Source: Alphaproteobacteria bacterium
GTDB lineage: Bacteria > Pseudomonadota > Alphaproteobacteria > UBA6615
DNA length: 64,000 bases
NCBI GenBank assembly: GCA_021774575.1
Contig: JAJFIX010000031.1
Coordinates: forward strand, 340,264 to 404,263
Direction: 5' to 3'
The notes beneath the pieces are model-generated. The model was not told where the DNA came from and made no database searches. It saw only the letters and a list, made by a program, of their open reading frames with translations. Position numbers and translations under genes: made by a program. This document shows positions 61,097 to 64,000 of this stretch, in pieces; within the stretch, counting starts at the first letter, position 1; each line of letters opens with the position of its first letter.

Positions 61097-61798
61097 ATGA
61101 AGATTATAGACAGCCCCTCGCCCAATCATGATGCCCGACCGGCGAACCAGCCGATCGATATATTGGTGCTCCATTATACGGGAATGCTGACCGCCAGCGG
61201 TGCCCTTGATTGGCTGCGCAATCCGGCTTCCAAAGTAAGCGCCCATTATTTTGTCGACGAAGGCGGCAAAATACACCGCCTAGTCGATGAAACGCGGCGC
61301 GCCTGGCATGCCGGTGTCGGCGCTTGGCGCGGTCACCGAGATATTAATGAACGTTCCATCGGCATTGAGATCGTCAATCCCGGCCACGAACTCGGGTATG
61401 GAGATTTCCCTCCCCAACAAATAAGCGCGGTGATTGCGCTCTGTGGTAAAATATTGAACCAGCACCCGATCCCGCCGCGCAATGTTGTCGGCCATTCCGA
61501 TATCGCACCGGGCCGCAAATCCGACCCCGGCGAACGTTTTCCATGGGCGCGGCTTGCCGAAGAAGGAATTGGCCTGTGGCCGGCCGAACAACCATCCGAC
61601 CCGGTACCCATTCAGGATGTACGCGAAGCGATCGAAACCATTGGCTATTCAGTCGATATCGCCTCGCTGCCTGAGATAATCACGGCATTTCAGCGCCATT
61701 ACCAACCGGCCAGAGTCGACGGCTTGGCCGATGAGCTCACCAGAGACCGATTGGCCGCCCTCCTCGAACTTGTTGCGAAAACCACCGACACCACGTAA
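61097..61798 (+). CDS. N-acetylmuramoyl-L-alanine amidase, AmpD type
   Basis: A 233-residue Amidase-2 protein. Zinc ligands are His in LVLHYTGM and His and Asp in VVGHSDIAPGRKSDPG; SAHYFVDEGG and SIGIEIVNPG are the remaining blocks. It has no signal peptide, unlike periplasmic amidases, so a cytoplasmic role in recycling anhydro-muropeptides (AmpD-like) is likely. The C-terminal 60 residues resemble a peptidoglycan-binding-1 domain (IQDVREAIETIGYSVDI), as in AmiD. The cytoplasmic or periplasmic location is therefore open. Confidence 0.9.
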   Translation: MKIIDSPSPNHDARPANQPIDILVLHYTGMLTASGALDWLRNPASKVSAHYFVDEGGKIHRLVDETRRAWHAGVGAWRGHRDINERSIGIEIVNPGHELGYGDFPPQQISAVIALCGKILNQHPIPPRNVVGHSDIAPGRKSDPGERFPWARLAEEGIGLWPAEQPSDPVPIQDVREAIETIGYSVDIASLPEIITAFQRHYQPARVDGLADELTRDRLAALLELVAKTTDTT

Positions 61799-61841
61799 AT
61801 CAATCCTGGGTCAGACGGTTGGATGACCGCGCGGCGGCAAA

Positions 61842-61865
61842 TGGGGAAACCCGTGGGGAAACCCG
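61842..61865 (+). repeat. 12-bp exact tandem duplication in rnpB
   Basis: TGGGGAAACCCG is repeated exactly at 61842-61853 and 61854-61865, in the part that normally forms the P3 stem. Confidence 0.88.
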
Positions 61866-61990
61866 TCGCTCGCGAGGAAAGTCCGGGCTCCACGGAAACA
61901 CGGTGCCGGCTAACGGCCGGCGGGGGCAACCCTAGGGAAAGTGCCACAGAAAGCAAACCGCCCCGCCAAGCACCAAACGGTGTCAGGCGT

Positions 61991-62025
<35 letters not shown>

Positions 62026-62049
62026 GTCGGCGGTAACGTCGGCGGTCAC
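62026..62049 (+). repeat. 12-bp tandem duplication in rnpB
   Basis: GTCGGCGGTAAC (62026-62037) is followed by GTCGGCGGTCAC (62038-62049), near the expected P12 stem. One base differs. Confidence 0.75.
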
Positions 62050-62216
62050 GGCAAACCCCACCGGGAGCAAGACCGAGTAGGGACGGCACATGGCGCGTTT
62101 TCGAGCCGCCGTCCGGGTGGGTCGCATTGAGGTGTCCGGTAACGGCCACCCCAGATGAATGGTCATCCAGCGTTCTTTATCGAACGTGGACAGAACCCGG
62201 CTTACAGACCGTCTGA

Positions 62217-62236
62217 CCCCGCTAGCGGGGCTTTAC
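62217..62236 (+). terminator. Probable rnpB terminator
   Basis: CCCCGCTAGCGGGG (62217-62230) is a perfect short hairpin right after the 3' end of the RNA, followed by CTTTACTT. The T-tract is weak. Confidence 0.6.
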
Positions 62237-62460
62237 TTGGGCCGGTGGCTCGCTCCTCTTTAGGCACGGAAACCCTGGGCTACAGTCGGGTTGCGGTACC
62301 TTTCACCCAATAAGAACAAATCATGAACAAATATTCGCCTGTTTGGTAAAATAGATGGGCAGCAATTTGCCATATCCGCCAAAGAAACCCGTAAATGGTC
62401 CGAACGAAACCAAGCAGAAATACCGGTTTCAACTTGATATTCCATAAAATCACCTAGAAA

Positions 62461-62505
62461 ACCCATTGACGCCCATGCTATCCCATGCTATCCCATAATC
62501 ACCCA
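62461..62505 (-). promoter_or_regulatory. Five 10-bp-phased MraZ-type boxes
   Basis: On the minus strand TGGGN occurs five times at exactly 10-bp steps (plus-strand NCCCA starting at 62461, 62471, 62481, 62491 and 62501), each separated by 5 bp. This matches the TGGGN-N5 direct-repeat operator described for MraZ at the mra promoter, although E. coli has three copies. The boxes lie 240-283 bp before mraZ and read opposite to it. MraZ autoregulation is inferred. Confidence 0.72.
62466..62494 (+). promoter_or_regulatory. Candidate dcw-cluster promoter within the boxes
   Basis: TTGACG (62466-62471) is followed after 17 bp by CTATCC (62489-62494), close to the alphaproteobacterial RpoD pattern TTGAC-N17-CTATAT. 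It lies inside the five-box array, as expected for a repressed promoter. No transcript data support it. Confidence 0.45.
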
Positions 62506-62743
62506 AATCGAAGAACGATGCGGCAGACTCCCAAAACGGCGGAAATATTTTGAGCCTGGGCAGTTTTTTAGAGAGGCACGGTCGGAGCAACTGGCGATGG
62601 AAACATCACCGAACTGGGTTCAGAGGAACTGAACCAAATCAATTCGGATAGCCCCGGCCAAAAAACAACACCGTCCTAATTAACGCAGACGATGCGACGG
62701 ACGGAGACGGAGGCAGCCCGTCAAGAGCGGGCCGGCGATTTAA

Positions 62744-63220
62744 ATGGCGCTTTTTCTGTCAACCACGGTCAACAAGATCGACCGTAAAGGCCGGGTTTCA
62801 GTACCCGCAGCCTTCCGCAGCGAGCTTGCGGGACAGGAATTTCACGGCATCGTCGCAATGCCCTCTTTCAAAGCGTCGGCACTTCAATGTGGCGGCATGG
62901 ATTGGATGGAACGGCTTTCAAGCGGAGTGAGTGAGTACGACATGTTTTCGGATGAACAGGACATGCTTTCGGCGACATTGTTTGCGTCGGCCCAGCGCAT
63001 CGCCTTCGACGGCGATGGTCGGATCCTGTTGCCCGAAAGCCTAATCTCTCACGCCAAGCTGACCGACCAGGCCGCTTTCGTCGGTCGCGGCAAGCTTTTT
63101 GAAATCTGGGAGCCCGAAGCCTTCGCGCAACATCAAGCCGACGCCATGAAGCGGGTCGCCGAGCGGGGCCTCACTTTGCGCCCAGCCGCTCCCGCAAATG
63201 ATGATGGGGGGCAAAAATGA
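62744..63220 (+). CDS. mraZ: Transcriptional regulator MraZ
   Basis: A 158-residue MraZ with two SpoVT/AbrB-like swapped-hairpin domains. Their DxxxR signatures are DRKGRVSVP (13-21) and DGDGRILLP (near 89-97). MraZ forms rings, binds TGGGN repeats upstream of itself and represses the division/cell-wall cluster. The stop overlaps the rsmH start (ATGA). The phased boxes at 62461-62505 are the likely target. Confidence 0.96.
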   Translation: MALFLSTTVNKIDRKGRVSVPAAFRSELAGQEFHGIVAMPSFKASALQCGGMDWMERLSSGVSEYDMFSDEQDMLSATLFASAQRIAFDGDGRILLPESLISHAKLTDQAAFVGRGKLFEIWEPEAFAQHQADAMKRVAERGLTLRPAAPANDDGGQK

Positions 63221-64000
63221 TCGGCCATACCCCCGTTTTACTCAACGAAATCATCTCCGCGCTCAACCCGACAACGGGCGCCATCATCGTCGACGCGACA
63301 TTTGGTGGTGGTGGCTACAGTAGAGCAATTTTGGAGGCGGCTCCCTGCGTGGTCTGGGGTATAGATCGCGACGCCGACGCGCTGGCGCGGGGAGCCGAAC
63401 TCGCCAAATCGACAAATGACCGCCTCGCCCTTTTGCATGGTCGCTTCGGCAATATGTGCGCTCTACTACACGCCAAGGGCATTGAAAAAGTCGACGGCAT
63501 CGTGCTCGACCTCGGCGTATCTTCTTTCCAGCTTGACGACCAGGCACGTGGATTTTCCTTCCGTGGCGACGGCCCCCTCGATATGCGCATGGATCAAAGC
63601 GACGAGGCCGGGCCCAACGCTGCCGACTTCGTCAACTCGGCGAGCGAAGAAAATCTTGCCAACATCATTTATGCCTTTGGTGAAGAGCGGGCTTCCCGCC
63701 GCATCGCCCGCGCTATTGTGCGCGCCCGCAGCCTTGATCCCATTCTGACAACCGGCGCGTTGGCCGACATTGTCCGTGACGTCATGCCGTCCCGGCATTC
63801 GGCGCGGCGCCTCGGTCCGGACCCGGCAACCAAAACATTCCAAGCGATTAGAATTCACGTCAATGGCGAGCTTGATGAACTGGACCGCGGTCTCGCGGCG
63901 GCAGAAACCTTGCTCAAGCCCGGCGGACGCCTGGCGGTCGTATCCTTCCATTCTTTGGAGGACCGCCGGGTCAAATCTTTCATGAAGCTACGTGCCGGCG
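63217..64000 (+). CDS. rsmH: 16S rRNA m4C1402 methyltransferase, 3' end cut by window
   Basis: The first 261 codons of RsmH (MraW), which N4-methylates C1402 of 16S rRNA using S-adenosylmethionine. HTPVLLNEII opens it, and VDATFGGGGYSRAI is the cofactor loop. LDLGVSSFQLDDQARGFSF, DMRMDQS and ATKTFQAIRIHVNGEL are conserved. The frame runs into the window edge just after VVSFHSLEDRRVK. The ATG overlaps the mraZ stop by four bases. Confidence 0.97.
   Translation, partial: MIGHTPVLLNEIISALNPTTGAIIVDATFGGGGYSRAILEAAPCVVWGIDRDADALARGAELAKSTNDRLALLHGRFGNMCALLHAKGIEKVDGIVLDLGVSSFQLDDQARGFSFRGDGPLDMRMDQSDEAGPNAADFVNSASEENLANIIYAFGEERASRRIARAIVRARSLDPILTTGALADIVRDVMPSRHSARRLGPDPATKTFQAIRIHVNGELDELDRGLAAAETLLKPGGRLAVVSFHSLEDRRVKSFMKLRAG

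Larger units (their letters stand above)
62219..62743. other. Gap between rnpB and mraZ, with regulatory sequence
   Basis: About 525 bp without a supportable gene. It contains the rnpB terminator, the five phased CCCA boxes at 62461-62505, a candidate promoter overlapping them, and then a leader of about 240 bp before mraZ. I see no ribosomal leader peptide or riboswitch. Confidence 0.55.

Overview
The window looks like a chromosomal segment of an alphaproteobacterium, most plausibly a free-living relative of the Rhodospirillales. This rests on gene content and order, not on a database search. The main clues are the block bamE / CBP3-type chaperone / DUF177 / rpmF / plsX / fabH / ihfA / merR, the order rnpB-mraZ-rsmH, the sfsA-map-radC trio, a DUF1491 gene beside purB, and AmtB with a PII protein. 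Most of the window is ordinary housekeeping sequence with short intergenic gaps.

Layout. 1-2.9 kb: two LysE/RhtB exporters (one cut by the window edge), a DMT exporter, tRNA-Leu(TAA). 2.9-6.6 kb: a CinA-like molybdopterin-binding-domain protein, a small lipoprotein, sfsA, map, radC. 6.6-9.6 kb: a membrane-anchored XRE regulator divergent from an LRAT-fold protein with a C-terminal hydrophobic anchor, then an aldo/keto reductase and a GST. 10-16.2 kb: purB, DUF1491, an ArsC-like protein, panE-like, an unusual three-domain NifU protein, rplM-rpsI. 16.4-19.1 kb: CoA-binding protein, YtoQ, an uncharacterised 132-residue protein, an SDR. 19.1-21.1 kb: a small accessory patch with a dead IS3-family transposase and a putative outer-membrane barrel, ending at tRNA-Pro(GGG). 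21.2-26.7 kb: the lipid/ribosome/envelope block. 27-29.9 kb: N-formylglutamate amidohydrolase-like gene, tRNA-Val(GAC), a Cys-containing secreted protein, a GH108-type lysozyme.

30-36.8 kb holds two large hybrid histidine kinases flanking a lone receiver that has lost its phosphoacceptor Asp. 36.9-41 kb: a coiled-coil protein, secF without secD, an amidohydrolase overlapping a double-YciI protein, and a peptidoglycan-binding lipoprotein. 41.3-48 kb is a metabolic/accessory region: a cupredoxin-like secreted protein translationally coupled to a polytopic membrane protein, a close mandelate-racemase homologue with an altered catalytic residue, a BisC-like molybdoenzyme, a cupin, and a secreted Ig-like protein. 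48-53.5 kb: LysE exporter, amtB-glnK, an alpha/beta hydrolase, mmsA. 53.6-64 kb: AsmA-like protein, D-lactate dehydrogenase-like flavoprotein, TerB-J protein, ABC-F ATPase, amidase, RNase P RNA, and the start of the division/cell-wall cluster (mraZ, rsmH), which runs off the right edge.

No CRISPR array, intact prophage, intact insertion sequence or biosynthetic cluster was seen, and no clear new multi-gene system. The points most worth a second look are five 10-bp-phased MraZ-type boxes upstream of mraZ, the XRE/LRAT pair, the duplicated degenerate NifU domain, the Lys-to-Arg change in the mandelate-racemase-like enzyme, the receiver without its Asp, and a recurring pattern of 12-15 bp tandem duplications, mostly in gaps between genes.
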